DNA of 64,000 nt from CAVUNY01 sp963768585 (GTDB lineage: Bacteria > Chloroflexota > Anaerolineae > Anaerolineales > Anaerolineaceae): the NCBI GenBank assembly GCA_963768585.1, contig CAVYIF010000016.1, positions 310,001 through 374,000 of the forward strand, read 5' to 3'. Shown one piece after another: positions 52,547 to 60,328 of this stretch (position 1 is its first letter; each line of letters begins with the position of its first letter). The position numbers were made by a program, and so were the translations under genes. The notes under the pieces are model-generated. The model saw nothing but the letters and a program-made list of their open reading frames with translations, did no database searches and was not told where the DNA came from.

Positions 52547-52577
52547 AAAAAAACCTGCGCGCCTTTGGCGTCGCAGG
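52547..52577 (-). terminator. Attenuator (intrinsic terminator) of the aromatic operon
   Basis: On the minus strand CCTGCG-A-CGCC pairs with GGCG-CGCAGG (10 bp with one bulged A, loop AAA; 52577-52554), followed by seven T (52553-52547). It lies between the Phe/Tyr leader peptide and aroH. The leader bases GGCGTGCA (52641-52634) can pair with TGC-G-ACGCC of the 5' arm, a candidate antiterminator. Confidence 0.85.
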
Positions 52578-52605
52578 TCAGTTATCCAAAACCGATTGAT
52601 CCCGC

Positions 52606-52683
52606 TTAAGCTCCGCCGCCAGCAGCCAGATGATGCACGCCGTAATAATAAAAATAAAAATAGAAGCGGGTGAACTTTTGCAT
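52606..52683 (-). CDS. Phe/Tyr leader peptide of the aromatic operon
   Basis: A 25-codon frame starting MQKFTRFYFYFYYYG and ending in TAA at 52608-52606. Residues 4-14 hold four Phe and five Tyr, a composition expected only in a peptide whose translation senses charged tRNA-Phe and tRNA-Tyr. It is placed as in enteric pheA and trp leaders: promoter, leader gene, alternative hairpins, terminator, then structural genes. No Shine-Dalgarno is visible; the predicted transcription start is only about 5 bases upstream of the ATG, so it is probably translated leaderless. Scarcity of Phe or Tyr would stall ribosomes here and favour read-through into aroH-aroF-tyrA-aroA-aroE-aroC-aroKB-aroQ. Confidence 0.85.
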   Translation of the reverse strand: MQKFTRFYFYFYYYGVHHLAAGGGA

Positions 52684-52694
52684 AGGATGGTAAT

Positions 52695-52723
52695 ACTTTA
52701 ACAGACAGCGCTTTAAAAGTCAA
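52695..52723 (-). promoter_or_regulatory. Promoter of the aromatic operon
   Basis: On the minus strand TTGACT (52723-52718), 17 bases, TAAAGT (52700-52695). The expected start is near 52688, just before the leader peptide ATG at 52683. Confidence 0.7.
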
Positions 52724-52746
52724 TCCCCAAATTTCTTGAAAACTCC

Positions 52747-52775
52747 TTGACTTTTGATCTCGATACTGCTATCAT
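52747..52775 (+). promoter_or_regulatory. Promoter of the leucine operon
   Basis: TTGACT (52747-52752), 17 bases, TATCAT (52770-52775). It stands back to back with the aromatic promoter; the two -35 boxes are 23 bases apart. Expected start near 52782. Confidence 0.7.
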
Positions 52776-52800
52776 CAGCCCAATAATTAGGATAAACCTG

Positions 52801-52905
52801 ATGATTTCGATCTATGCGCTGTTCCTCCTCTCCCTTATTGCGGCTCTCTTGCTTGAGAGCCAGCTTTCGAGTCGGGCGGTGAAGGTTCAGCAAACGGACC
52901 GGTAA
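52801..52905 (+). CDS. Leucine leader peptide of the leu operon
   Basis: A 34-codon frame from ATG at 52801, with AGGA (52789-52792) 8 bases upstream, to TAA 52903-52905. Eight of the first 22 residues are Leu (for example ALFLLSLIAALLLES) and three are Ile. It lies between a promoter and a terminator in front of leuA. A 7-bp hairpin, GGCTCTC/GAGAGCC (52842-52848, 52855-52861), covers the Leu-Leu-Leu codons, and an antiterminator segment, TCGGGCGG (52872-52879), lies near its end. Ribosome stalling at Leu codons would control termination. It could be mistaken for a small membrane peptide because of its hydrophobicity. Confidence 0.82.
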   Translation: MISIYALFLLSLIAALLLESQLSSRAVKVQQTDR

Positions 52906-52939
52906 TCCTTAGCATATCCTATTCACCCTGTTCACACAG

Positions 52940-52964
52940 CCGCCCGAACCCCGGGCGGTTTTTT
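52940..52964 (+). terminator. Attenuator (intrinsic terminator) of the leu operon
   Basis: CCGCCCG (52940-52946) pairs with CGGGCGG (52952-52958), loop AACCC, followed by six T (52959-52964). The 5' arm plus the next A (52940-52947) is also the exact complement of TCGGGCGG at 52872-52879, so terminator and antiterminator exclude each other. It precedes leuA by 55 bases. Confidence 0.88.
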
Positions 52965-53019
52965 GTTGTGTAGAACCTGGTAACCACATCTATCGATGTC
53001 TTTTATAAAGGAGAAAGCG

Positions 53020-54645
53020 ATGAGCGACAGTTATGTTTATATTTTTGATACCACCCTGCGAGACGGCGAACAGTCTCCGGGTGCGACCATGACCAGTGCA
53101 GAAAAGCTGGAAGTGGCGCGTGGGTTGGCCCGCCTGGGGGTCGACATTATTGAAGCCGGCTTCCCGGCTGCCTCGCCCGACGACCTGGAAGCGGTACGCC
53201 GGATCGCAGTAGAGGTCGGAAATTCGCCAGATGGCGGGCCGGTGCCGGTGATTTGCGGTCTGGCCCGAACCATAACCGGTGATATCGATAAAGCCTGGGA
53301 AGCGGTGCGTCCTGCCGCCCGACCACGCATTCATACCTTTATTGCCACTTCCGATATCCATCTCAAATATAAATTAAAAATGACCCGTCCCCAGGTCGTG
53401 GATCGCACCCGCGAAATGGTAGCCTACGCCCGTAGTCTGTGCGCAGATGTGGAATTCAGCCCGGAAGACGCCGGGCGCTCGGATCCTGAATATCTGTATG
53501 AAGTGCTGACAGCGGCCATCGAAGCTGGCGCCACCACCCTCAATATCCCCGACACGGTGGGGTATACCACTCCAACCGAATTTGGCGATCTGATCGCGGG
53601 TATTATCGCCAACACGCCCGGCATTGAGAAATGCATCGTTTCAGTCCACTGCCACGATGACCTGGGCCTGGCAACCGCCAATTCCCTGGCTGGCCTGCGG
53701 GCCGGTGCCCGCCAGGCTGAGGTCACTATTAATGGCATCGGCGAGCGCGCCGGCAATACCGCCCTGGAAGAAGTGGTCATGTCGCTGCAGACGCGCCCCA
53801 ACCAGTACGGTTTGACCACCGGGATCGATGCCACTCAGATTTCACGCCTCAGCAAGCTGGTCAGCAACTACACCGGAATGTCTGTACAGCCCAACAAAGC
53901 CATCGTGGGAGCCAATGCTTTTGCCCACGAAGCCGGCATTCACCAGGATGGCCTGCTGAAGAACCACCAGACCTATGAAATTATGCGCCCCGAGACCGTC
54001 GGCGCCACCCAGACCAAACTGGTATTAGGGAAGCACTCTGGACGGCATGCCCTCAAGTCGCGTCTGGCAACCCTGGGGTATGACCTGGGAGATACCGAAT
54101 TGGCGCAGGTTTTCGAACGTTTCAAGCATCTGGCCGATCGCAAGAAAGTCATCACCGATGCTGATCTGGAAGCGCTGATTTCCGATGAGCTTTACCAGCC
54201 GCGTGAACTGTTCCGGTTGGACGGCCTGCAAGTCGCCTGCGGCACCATGGGTATGCCTACAGCCACTGTGCGCCTGCGCGATCCGCAAGGCGTGGAGCAT
54301 GTCGAGGCATCCATTGGCACCGGCCCGGTCGATGCCACGTTCAATGCGATGAATATGATCGTGCAGTGCCCCAATGTTTTACAGGAATTCGTCATTCATG
54401 CCGTGACCGAGGGCATCGACGCCCTGGGTGAGGTTACTGTACGTATCCAGAGCGAAAATAAGACCCTGATTTCAGCCCAATCGGACAGCGATCAGGCCCG
54501 CACGTACGGCGGGTACGGGGCGGATACGGATATTATCGTTGCCAGCGCCAAGGCATACCTGGCCGCTTTGAATAAACTCCTGGTGGCCTCCGGTCAGTAT
54601 GGCGAGCCTGAAACCGCCGCCGCCGAAGGCATCGCTGTGAGTTAA
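53020..54645 (+). CDS. leuA: 2-isopropylmalate synthase
   Basis: 541 residues from ATG at 53020, preceded by AAAGGAG; an in-frame ATG at 52996 has none. Catalytic TIM barrel: IFDTTLRDGEQSPGATM, EAGFPAASPDDLEAV, VEFSPEDAGRSDPEYLYEV, NIPDTVGYTTPTEFGDL, VHCHDDLGLATANSLAGLRA (metal-site H-x-H region) and GIGERAGNTALEEVVM. FAHEAGIHQDGLLKN marks the linker, and residues 400-525 the LeuA regulatory domain for leucine feedback inhibition. It condenses 2-ketoisovalerate and acetyl-CoA. Under the leucine attenuator. Confidence 0.97.
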   Translation: MSDSYVYIFDTTLRDGEQSPGATMTSAEKLEVARGLARLGVDIIEAGFPAASPDDLEAVRRIAVEVGNSPDGGPVPVICGLARTITGDIDKAWEAVRPAARPRIHTFIATSDIHLKYKLKMTRPQVVDRTREMVAYARSLCADVEFSPEDAGRSDPEYLYEVLTAAIEAGATTLNIPDTVGYTTPTEFGDLIAGIIANTPGIEKCIVSVHCHDDLGLATANSLAGLRAGARQAEVTINGIGERAGNTALEEVVMSLQTRPNQYGLTTGIDATQISRLSKLVSNYTGMSVQPNKAIVGANAFAHEAGIHQDGLLKNHQTYEIMRPETVGATQTKLVLGKHSGRHALKSRLATLGYDLGDTELAQVFERFKHLADRKKVITDADLEALISDELYQPRELFRLDGLQVACGTMGMPTATVRLRDPQGVEHVEASIGTGPVDATFNAMNMIVQCPNVLQEFVIHAVTEGIDALGEVTVRIQSENKTLISAQSDSDQARTYGGYGADTDIIVASAKAYLAALNKLLVASGQYGEPETAAAEGIAVS

Positions 54646-54838
54646 CCGAGAGGAATCAGGCCGCCTGGTTTGCACAACTCCCACGCGGGGAGTTTGCCAT
54701 CCGGCAGGCTCCCCGCATTCCCTGAGGCCAGACTTCAGGTAAAAAATTTGGGGATTGCTTCTCAGGCGTTGTGCTGTAAAATACACACACTTATTTCTAC
54801 GTATATCCGCAGGATAACCTGTTTACAAAGGAAGTCTT
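54646..54838 (+). promoter_or_regulatory. leuA-leuC intergenic region with competing hairpins and possible promoter
   Basis: AACTCCC (54676-54682) can pair with GGGAGTT (54688-54694). Alternatively GCGGGGAG (54685-54692) pairs with CTCCCCGC (54709-54716), enclosing TGCC/GGCA; the two structures share bases and exclude each other. Further on, TTGCTT (54755-54760), 16 bases, TAAAAT (54777-54782) may be an internal promoter for leuCDB. The ribosome site AAAGGAAG precedes leuC. Confidence 0.5.
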
Positions 54839-56266
54839 ATGAATAATGATGCTCCAAAAACGCTGTTCGATAAGATCTGGGATGCCCACGTGGTGACCCA
54901 ACCGCCTAATTCACCATCGGTGCTGTATATCGATTTGCACCTGGTGCACGAAGTCACTTCGCCCCAGGCCTTCACCGACCTGCGCGAACGCGGTCTGAAA
55001 GTTCGCCGTCCGGACCTGACGGCTGCCACGATCGATCACGCGGTGCCCACCCGCACCTCGGGCGGCGCGTTAGGCCGCCTGGATTTTGCCGATGAGCTTA
55101 ACCGCAAGCAGATTCGGGCCATGGAAGACAACTGCCGCGATTACGGCATTCCCCTCTTCGGCCTGCAGGATAACCGCCAGGGGATCGTACACGTAATCGG
55201 TCCTGAGCTGGGCCTCACCCAACCCGGTAAAACGGTGGTGTGCGGCGACAGCCACACCGCCACCCACGGCGCGTTGGGCGCATTGGCTTTTGGAATTGGC
55301 ACCAGTGAAGTCGAGCATGTCCTGGCGACCCAGTGCCTGCTCCAGCGCCGGCCGCAGACCCTCGAAGTGCGCGTCGATGGCGACCTGGCACCGGGCGTGA
55401 CTGCCAAGGACATCATCCTGTCGCTGATCGGCCAGATCGGAGTCGGTGGGGGTACCGGGTGTGTCATCGAATACACCGGTTCTGCCATCCGTGCCCTGTC
55501 GATGGAAGAGCGCATGACGATCTGCAACATGTCGATTGAGGCCGGCGCTCGCGCCGGCATGGTTGCCCCGGATGAAACTACTTACAAATACCTCGCGGGC
55601 CGCCCGTTTGCCCCGCAGGGCGAGGAATGGGATCGCAAAGTCGCCGAATGGCGCCAGCTTCCTACCGACCCCGGCGCGGTATATGACCGCACGGTTGTAC
55701 TGGATGCATCCCGTCTCCAACCGGTGGTTACGTTTGGCACCAATCCCGGGATGGTAATCCAGATTGGCGGCAAAATCCCCATGCCAGAAGATATTTCAGA
55801 CCCGGCTGCCCGGATGACATTCGTAAAGGCCCTGGCTTACATGGGGCTCGAGCCCGGCGTGACGCTTGCCGGGCATAAAATCGACGTGGTCTTCATTGGC
55901 AGCTGCACTAACGGGCGCATCAGCGATTTGCGCGCGGCGGCGCGCATGCTGCAGGGGCGCCATGTGGCCCAGGGACTGCGCGTGCTGGTCGTCCCCGGTT
56001 CCCAACAGGTAAAACGCCAGGCCGAATCCGAAGGTCTGGATAAGATTTTCACTGATGCTGGCGCCGAGTGGCGCGAACCAGGCTGCAGTATGTGCCTTGG
56101 CATGAATGGGGATGTGGTCAATCCCGGCCAATATGCGGTCAGTACCAGCAATCGTAATTTCGAAGGCCGCCAGGGACCGGGCAGCCGTACGTTCCTCGCC
56201 AGTCCGTTGACTGCTGCCGCTTCGGCACTGACCGGACAGGTCACCGACCCCCGCCGCTATATCTAA
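54839..56266 (+). CDS. leuC: 3-isopropylmalate dehydratase large subunit
   Basis: 475 residues. Aconitase-type enzyme: LYIDLHLVHEVTSPQAF, GDSHTATHGALGALAFGIGT, GMVAPDETTYKYLAGRP and the three cluster cysteines, one in FIGSCTNGRISDLRAAA and two in GCSMCLGMN, for a [4Fe-4S] cluster. RNFEGRQGPGSRTFLASPLT is the conserved end. With LeuD it isomerises 2- to 3-isopropylmalate. leuD begins 10 bases later. Confidence 0.97.
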   Translation: MNNDAPKTLFDKIWDAHVVTQPPNSPSVLYIDLHLVHEVTSPQAFTDLRERGLKVRRPDLTAATIDHAVPTRTSGGALGRLDFADELNRKQIRAMEDNCRDYGIPLFGLQDNRQGIVHVIGPELGLTQPGKTVVCGDSHTATHGALGALAFGIGTSEVEHVLATQCLLQRRPQTLEVRVDGDLAPGVTAKDIILSLIGQIGVGGGTGCVIEYTGSAIRALSMEERMTICNMSIEAGARAGMVAPDETTYKYLAGRPFAPQGEEWDRKVAEWRQLPTDPGAVYDRTVVLDASRLQPVVTFGTNPGMVIQIGGKIPMPEDISDPAARMTFVKALAYMGLEPGVTLAGHKIDVVFIGSCTNGRISDLRAAARMLQGRHVAQGLRVLVVPGSQQVKRQAESEGLDKIFTDAGAEWREPGCSMCLGMNGDVVNPGQYAVSTSNRNFEGRQGPGSRTFLASPLTAAASALTGQVTDPRRYI

Positions 56267-56276
56267 AGAGAGTATC

Positions 56277-56864
56277 ATGGAACCATTTCAGACCTTAACT
56301 TCACGGGCAACGGTGGTGCCGGTAGACAACATCGACACCGACCAGATCATCCCTGCAAAATATTTAAAAGCCACCACCAAAATCGGGCTGGGTGCCGGGC
56401 TGTTTTCCAACTGGCGCTATCAGGCCGATGGCAGTCCCGACCCGGATTTTCCCATCAATCAGCCTGAAAACCAGGGCAACCGCATCCTGATCGCCGGGGA
56501 TAATTTTGGCTGCGGCTCCTCGCGCGAACACGCTCCCTGGGCGTTGATGGATTACGGCTTTCGCGTCGTCATTTCCACCAGTTTTGCCGATATTTTCCGC
56601 AATAATTCCCTCAAGAACGGGTTCTTGCCGGTGATTGTTTCCCCCACGGACCACCAAGCGCTGATCGACCTGCTGGCATCCAATCCTCAGGCAGAACTGA
56701 CCATCGACCTCGATGAACAGGTGGTTGTTTTGCCGGATGGGCGTGTCCTGGGTTTCCCGATCGATGATTTTTCCAAGACCTGCCTGCTCAAGGGTGTGGA
56801 CCAGCTTGGCTACCTGCTCGATCTCGACAGCGAAATCACCCGCTACGAAAAATCGTTGAATTGA
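56277..56864 (+). CDS. leuD: 3-isopropylmalate dehydratase small subunit
   Basis: 195 residues, usual length. VVPVDNIDTDQIIPAKYLK, LIAGDNFGCGSSREHAPWAL (substrate loop), GFRVVISTSFADIFRNNSLK and NGFLPVIV are the family blocks. Forms the heterodimer with LeuC. GAGAGTATC precedes the ATG. Confidence 0.97.
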   Translation: MEPFQTLTSRATVVPVDNIDTDQIIPAKYLKATTKIGLGAGLFSNWRYQADGSPDPDFPINQPENQGNRILIAGDNFGCGSSREHAPWALMDYGFRVVISTSFADIFRNNSLKNGFLPVIVSPTDHQALIDLLASNPQAELTIDLDEQVVVLPDGRVLGFPIDDFSKTCLLKGVDQLGYLLDLDSEITRYEKSLN

Positions 56865-56874
56865 TTATTTCTTG

Positions 56875-56917
56875 CGGCTGCATGCGCAGCCGTAAGGTTT
56901 AGAGCCGTAAGGTTTAG
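56875..56917 (+). repeat. Hairpin and 15-base tandem duplication before leuB
   Basis: CGGCTGC/GCAGCCG (56875-56881, 56886-56892) forms a 7-bp hairpin. It overlaps two exact adjacent copies of AGCCGTAAGGTTTAG (56888-56902 and 56903-56917). The duplication looks like a recent slippage event in the leuD-leuB gap. Confidence 0.7.
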
Positions 56918-56932
56918 ATGGAGGAGAATGGC

Positions 56933-57991
56933 ATGCAAGCACACATCACACTGCTTCCTGGTGACGGCATCGGTCCCGAGGTGGTCGCGGCCGGCCGGGA
57001 GGTTCTAGAAGCCGTTGCAAAAAGGGCCGGCCATCAGTTTACTTTCGAAGAGCATCTGATCGGAGGCTGTGCGATCGACGCCGAAGGCGCTCCGCTTTCA
57101 GATTCTGCGCTGCGCGCTTGCCAGGCTTCGCAGGCCGTTTTGCTGGGAGCGGTGGGCGGCCCCAAGTGGGACGATCCCAATGCTGCGGTCCGGCCGGAGC
57201 AGGGCCTGCTGGCGCTGCGTAAGGGCCTGGCGGCGTTTGCCAATCTGCGGCCGGTCAAGACTTACCCGGCGCTGGTGGCGGCCTCGCCGCTCAAACCGGA
57301 AAAGCTGACCGGCGTGGACCTGCTGGTGGTGCGCGAACTGACCGGTGGGCTGTACTTTGGCCAGCCAAAAGGTCGAACGACGGTCAACGGCCGCCGCCGG
57401 GGGGTAGATACGATGGAGTATTTTGATGACGAAATCCGCCGGGTGGTTAAGGTGGCTTTTGACCTGGCGCGCGGCCGCAGAAAAAAGCTGACCTCGGTCG
57501 ATAAGGCCAACGTGCTCGATTCTTCACGCCTGTGGCGCCAGGTAGCCAACGAGGTGGCAGCAGATTATCCTGACGTACAGCTGGACCATATGCTGGTGGA
57601 TACCGCTGCCATGCGCCTGGTGACCTGGCCGGCCGGGTTCGATGTGATCGTTACCGAGAATACCTTCGGAGACATCCTCACCGATGAGGCCGCGGTGCTG
57701 GGCGGGTCGATGGGCGTGCTGCCTTCGGCTTCGTTGGGCAGCAGCGGCCCGGGCCTTTACGAGCCCATCCACGGTTCCGCACCGGATATTGCCGGCAAGG
57801 GCATCGCCAACCCGATCGGCACCATTTTGAGTGTGGCCCTCATGCTGCGTTATTCGCTCCACCTGGAGGACGAGGCCCGCCAGATTGAGACAGCCGTAGA
57901 GGCTGTCATTGCTTCCGGACAGTATACGCCCGACCTGGGCGGGTCGCTGACCACCCGCCAGGCAACGGATGCCATCGTTTCAAAATTATGA
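56933..57991 (+). CDS. leuB: 3-isopropylmalate dehydrogenase
   Basis: 352 residues from ATG at 56933, with GGAGGAG 6 bases upstream; the in-frame ATG at 56918 overlaps that site. Opens ITLLPGDGIGPEVVAAG. VLLGAVGGPKWDDP, LVVRELTGGLYFGQPKGR, SVDKANVLDSSRLWRQV (catalytic Lys), VDTAAMRLV, NTFGDILTDEAAVLGGSMG (metal-site Asp) and LYEPIHGSAPDIAGKGIANP follow. It oxidatively decarboxylates 3-isopropylmalate with NAD. Intact. Confidence 0.97.
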   Translation: MQAHITLLPGDGIGPEVVAAGREVLEAVAKRAGHQFTFEEHLIGGCAIDAEGAPLSDSALRACQASQAVLLGAVGGPKWDDPNAAVRPEQGLLALRKGLAAFANLRPVKTYPALVAASPLKPEKLTGVDLLVVRELTGGLYFGQPKGRTTVNGRRRGVDTMEYFDDEIRRVVKVAFDLARGRRKKLTSVDKANVLDSSRLWRQVANEVAADYPDVQLDHMLVDTAAMRLVTWPAGFDVIVTENTFGDILTDEAAVLGGSMGVLPSASLGSSGPGLYEPIHGSAPDIAGKGIANPIGTILSVALMLRYSLHLEDEARQIETAVEAVIASGQYTPDLGGSLTTRQATDAIVSKL

Positions 57992-58039
57992 ATGGATTTC
58001 TATAATGGAGGCCAGGCCGCACATTCTGGCGAGGTGAAT

Positions 58040-58867
58040 ATGCAAGTTGCTTTTCAAGGCGAGCACGGCGCTTACTCGGAAGAGGCCATCCTGGAGCATT
58101 ATGGTTCTGAGACGGCCACAACCCCGTGCGAATCGTTTGACCTGGTGTTTGCCGCTGTGCAAAATGGCGCAAGCACACACGGGTTTATCCCGGTTGAAAA
58201 CTCGCTTGCCGGCAGCATTCACCGCAACTATGACCTGCTGCTCAAGCACGACCTGGTCGTGGTCGGCGAGCATTACCTGCGTGTCTCGCACTGCCTGATC
58301 GGCCTGCCCGGGTCGCGCATTGAAAACCTGCGGCGGGTGATCAGCCATCCCCAGGCTCTGGCCCAATGCGAACACAACCTGCGCGCCCTGCCGGGTGTCA
58401 CCACCGAGGCGGTCTACGATACCGCCGGCAGCGTCAAGATGATCAAGGAAATTGGTGATCCAAGCGTGGCGGCGGTAGCCTCACGCCGGGCGGCGGAAAT
58501 CTACGAACTGCCAGTTCTGCGCGCTTCGATTGAGGACAACCCCGAAAACTTCACCCGTTTTCAGATCATCACCACCCAACCGGTTGACCCGGGCCAGGAC
58601 GCCAAGACTTCGATTGTATTTTCCTTGAACAACCGCCCCAGCGAGCTGTACCGCGCGATGAGCGTGTTTGCCCTGCGCCAGATCGACCTGACCAAGATCG
58701 AATCGCGTCCGCTGGTCGGCAAGTTGTGGGAATATTATTTTTACATCGATTTTACCGGTTCGATCAGCGAACCGGTCGTCCAGCGCGCCCTGGCGAACCT
58801 GCAGGAATACACTACCTTTTTCAGGGTCCTGGGGTCATACCCGCGCCACCGCCCTGGATCAAGCTGA
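58040..58867 (+). CDS. pheA: Prephenate dehydratase
   Basis: 275 residues from ATG at 58040, preceded by GAGGTG; an in-frame ATG at 57992 adds 16 unlikely residues. Catalytic domain: VAFQGEHGAYSEEAI, GFIPVENSLAGSIHRNYDL, HCLIGLPGS, DTAGSVKMI, and NFTRFQIIT with the key Thr-Arg-Phe. The C-terminal ACT domain (about 190-270) has KTSIVFSLNNRPSELYRAM and KIESRPL, the usual Phe-binding regulatory site. It makes phenylpyruvate. No mutase domain; AroH supplies prephenate. Last amino-acid gene of the leu operon, overlapping the next gene. Confidence 0.95.
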   Translation: MQVAFQGEHGAYSEEAILEHYGSETATTPCESFDLVFAAVQNGASTHGFIPVENSLAGSIHRNYDLLLKHDLVVVGEHYLRVSHCLIGLPGSRIENLRRVISHPQALAQCEHNLRALPGVTTEAVYDTAGSVKMIKEIGDPSVAAVASRRAAEIYELPVLRASIEDNPENFTRFQIITTQPVDPGQDAKTSIVFSLNNRPSELYRAMSVFALRQIDLTKIESRPLVGKLWEYYFYIDFTGSISEPVVQRALANLQEYTTFFRVLGSYPRHRPGSS

Positions 58868-60195
58868 TGCCGGGCGAAAGAAAAATCATGGGCGAGTTTC
58901 GTTTTCCGAACCACTTCCTATGGGGCACCGCCACTGCGGCCCACCAGGTGGAAGGGCAAAACGAGAACAACAACTGGGCGGCCTGGGAAAAGCTGCCCGG
59001 TAAAATTTTTCTGGGTCAGCGTGCGGGTCTGGCCTGTGACTGGTGGGGCGGGCGCTGGCGGGAGGATCTTGAACGCGCCCGCCAGGGCAGCCAAAATTCA
59101 CATCGTTTTTCGATTGAATGGAGCCGGGTGCAGCCGGAGCCGGACCGTTGGGACGATGCGGCGCTCGATTTTTATCGCCAGATGGCCCAGACCATGCTCG
59201 AAAGCGGGATCAAACCGATGATCACCCTGCACCATTTCACCGAACCGCTGTGGCTCACCGAACGCGGCGGGTGGGAAGCTGCGGAAGCCCCGGCTCTGTT
59301 TGAGACCTTTGTGCGCCGCGTGGTGCTTGCCTTAAAAGATTTTACTGACCTGTGGATCACACTTAACGAACCGAACGGGTACGCGATTTTTGGCTATGTT
59401 TTTGGCACTTTTCCGCCCGGTCAGCGAGATATTGGGACCTGCTTTAAAGTGATGGTTAATTTACTGCGCGCTCACGGTCTGGCCTATCGCGCGATCCACG
59501 AACTGCAGTCCGAGGCTAAGGTTGGGTTGGCCTACAGCTACCGGCCTTTTCGCGCTGCGCGCTGGTGGATGGTGCCTGACTGGATTGCAGCCATGTTTTC
59601 CAACCATCATCACAACGAGGCATTCATCGAACCCCTGGTAAACGGCCGGTTTAATTTTATGCTGCGCAGGACGTCCATGCCTGAGTTAATTGGCACCCAG
59701 GATTTTTTAGGTTTGAATTATTACTCGATGGATGACATGCTTTTTTCGCCGATCTCCGGGCACATGTTTATGGACCGCCGCTATCCCAAAGGGGTGCAGT
59801 TGAGCGACACCGGTTTCATTGCCAATATTCCCGAAGGGATGTTTCGTTCGCTCAAATGGGCCAATCGTTTTCATCTGCCGATTTATATAACCGAAAATGG
59901 GATCGAGGACTGCGCCGACAGCTTGCGCCCGCGCTATATCGTCGAACATATCTACCAGGTCTGGCGCGCGTTGAAGAATGGCATTCCCATTCTGGGTTAT
60001 TTCTACTGGTCGCTGACCGATAATTTTGAATGGGAACGCGGCTGGAAGCAGAGTTTTGGCCTGTGGGGCCTGGATCAGGAGACCCAGGAGCGTATCTGGC
60101 GGCCCAGCGTAGATGTGTATGCGCGTATCTGCCGGGAAAATGCTCTGACCCAGGATCTGCTCGACCAGTATGCCATAATGCCAGTGGTATCCTGA
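58867..60195 (+). CDS. GH1-family beta-glucosidase / 6-phospho-beta-glucosidase-like
   Basis: 442 residues from ATG at 58867, which overlaps the pheA stop as TGATG; the ATG at 58888 (MGEFRFPNHFLWGTATAAHQ) is an equally good family start. (beta/alpha)8 enzyme with acid/base Glu in WITLNEPNGYAIFG, nucleophile Glu in YITENGIED and the C-terminal SLTDNFEWERGWKQSFG. It hydrolyses beta-glucosides or related glycosides. There is no signal peptide, so it works on imported sugars. Its place behind pheA seems incidental. Followed by a strong hairpin. Confidence 0.93.
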   Translation: MPGERKIMGEFRFPNHFLWGTATAAHQVEGQNENNNWAAWEKLPGKIFLGQRAGLACDWWGGRWREDLERARQGSQNSHRFSIEWSRVQPEPDRWDDAALDFYRQMAQTMLESGIKPMITLHHFTEPLWLTERGGWEAAEAPALFETFVRRVVLALKDFTDLWITLNEPNGYAIFGYVFGTFPPGQRDIGTCFKVMVNLLRAHGLAYRAIHELQSEAKVGLAYSYRPFRAARWWMVPDWIAAMFSNHHHNEAFIEPLVNGRFNFMLRRTSMPELIGTQDFLGLNYYSMDDMLFSPISGHMFMDRRYPKGVQLSDTGFIANIPEGMFRSLKWANRFHLPIYITENGIEDCADSLRPRYIVEHIYQVWRALKNGIPILGYFYWSLTDNFEWERGWKQSFGLWGLDQETQERIWRPSVDVYARICRENALTQDLLDQYAIMPVVS

Positions 60196-60215
60196 CGGAT
60201 TTGCCAGTTCTGTAG

Positions 60216-60250
60216 ATGGCATATTCCCGCCCCAGGCGGGAATATGCCAT
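60216..60250. terminator. 16-bp perfect hairpin, probable terminator
   Basis: The arms 60216-60231 and 60235-60250 are exact complements with loop CCA, 20 bases past the GH1 stop. The following TAAATTG has only a weak T-run, and TTTT comes 9 bases on. Confidence 0.7.
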
Positions 60251-60328
60251 TAAATTGTACTTTTCTCTGGTTGACTTTCAACCCAAAAAAAAGCATAATT
60301 CTCCCAGAAACTGTGATGGGAGGAAGTT

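Noticed and set aside
52801..52905. Reading the leucine-rich 34-codon frame as a small membrane protein or toxin
   Set aside because: Its position between promoter and terminator, and the exact antiterminator complement, make a leader peptide the better explanation.
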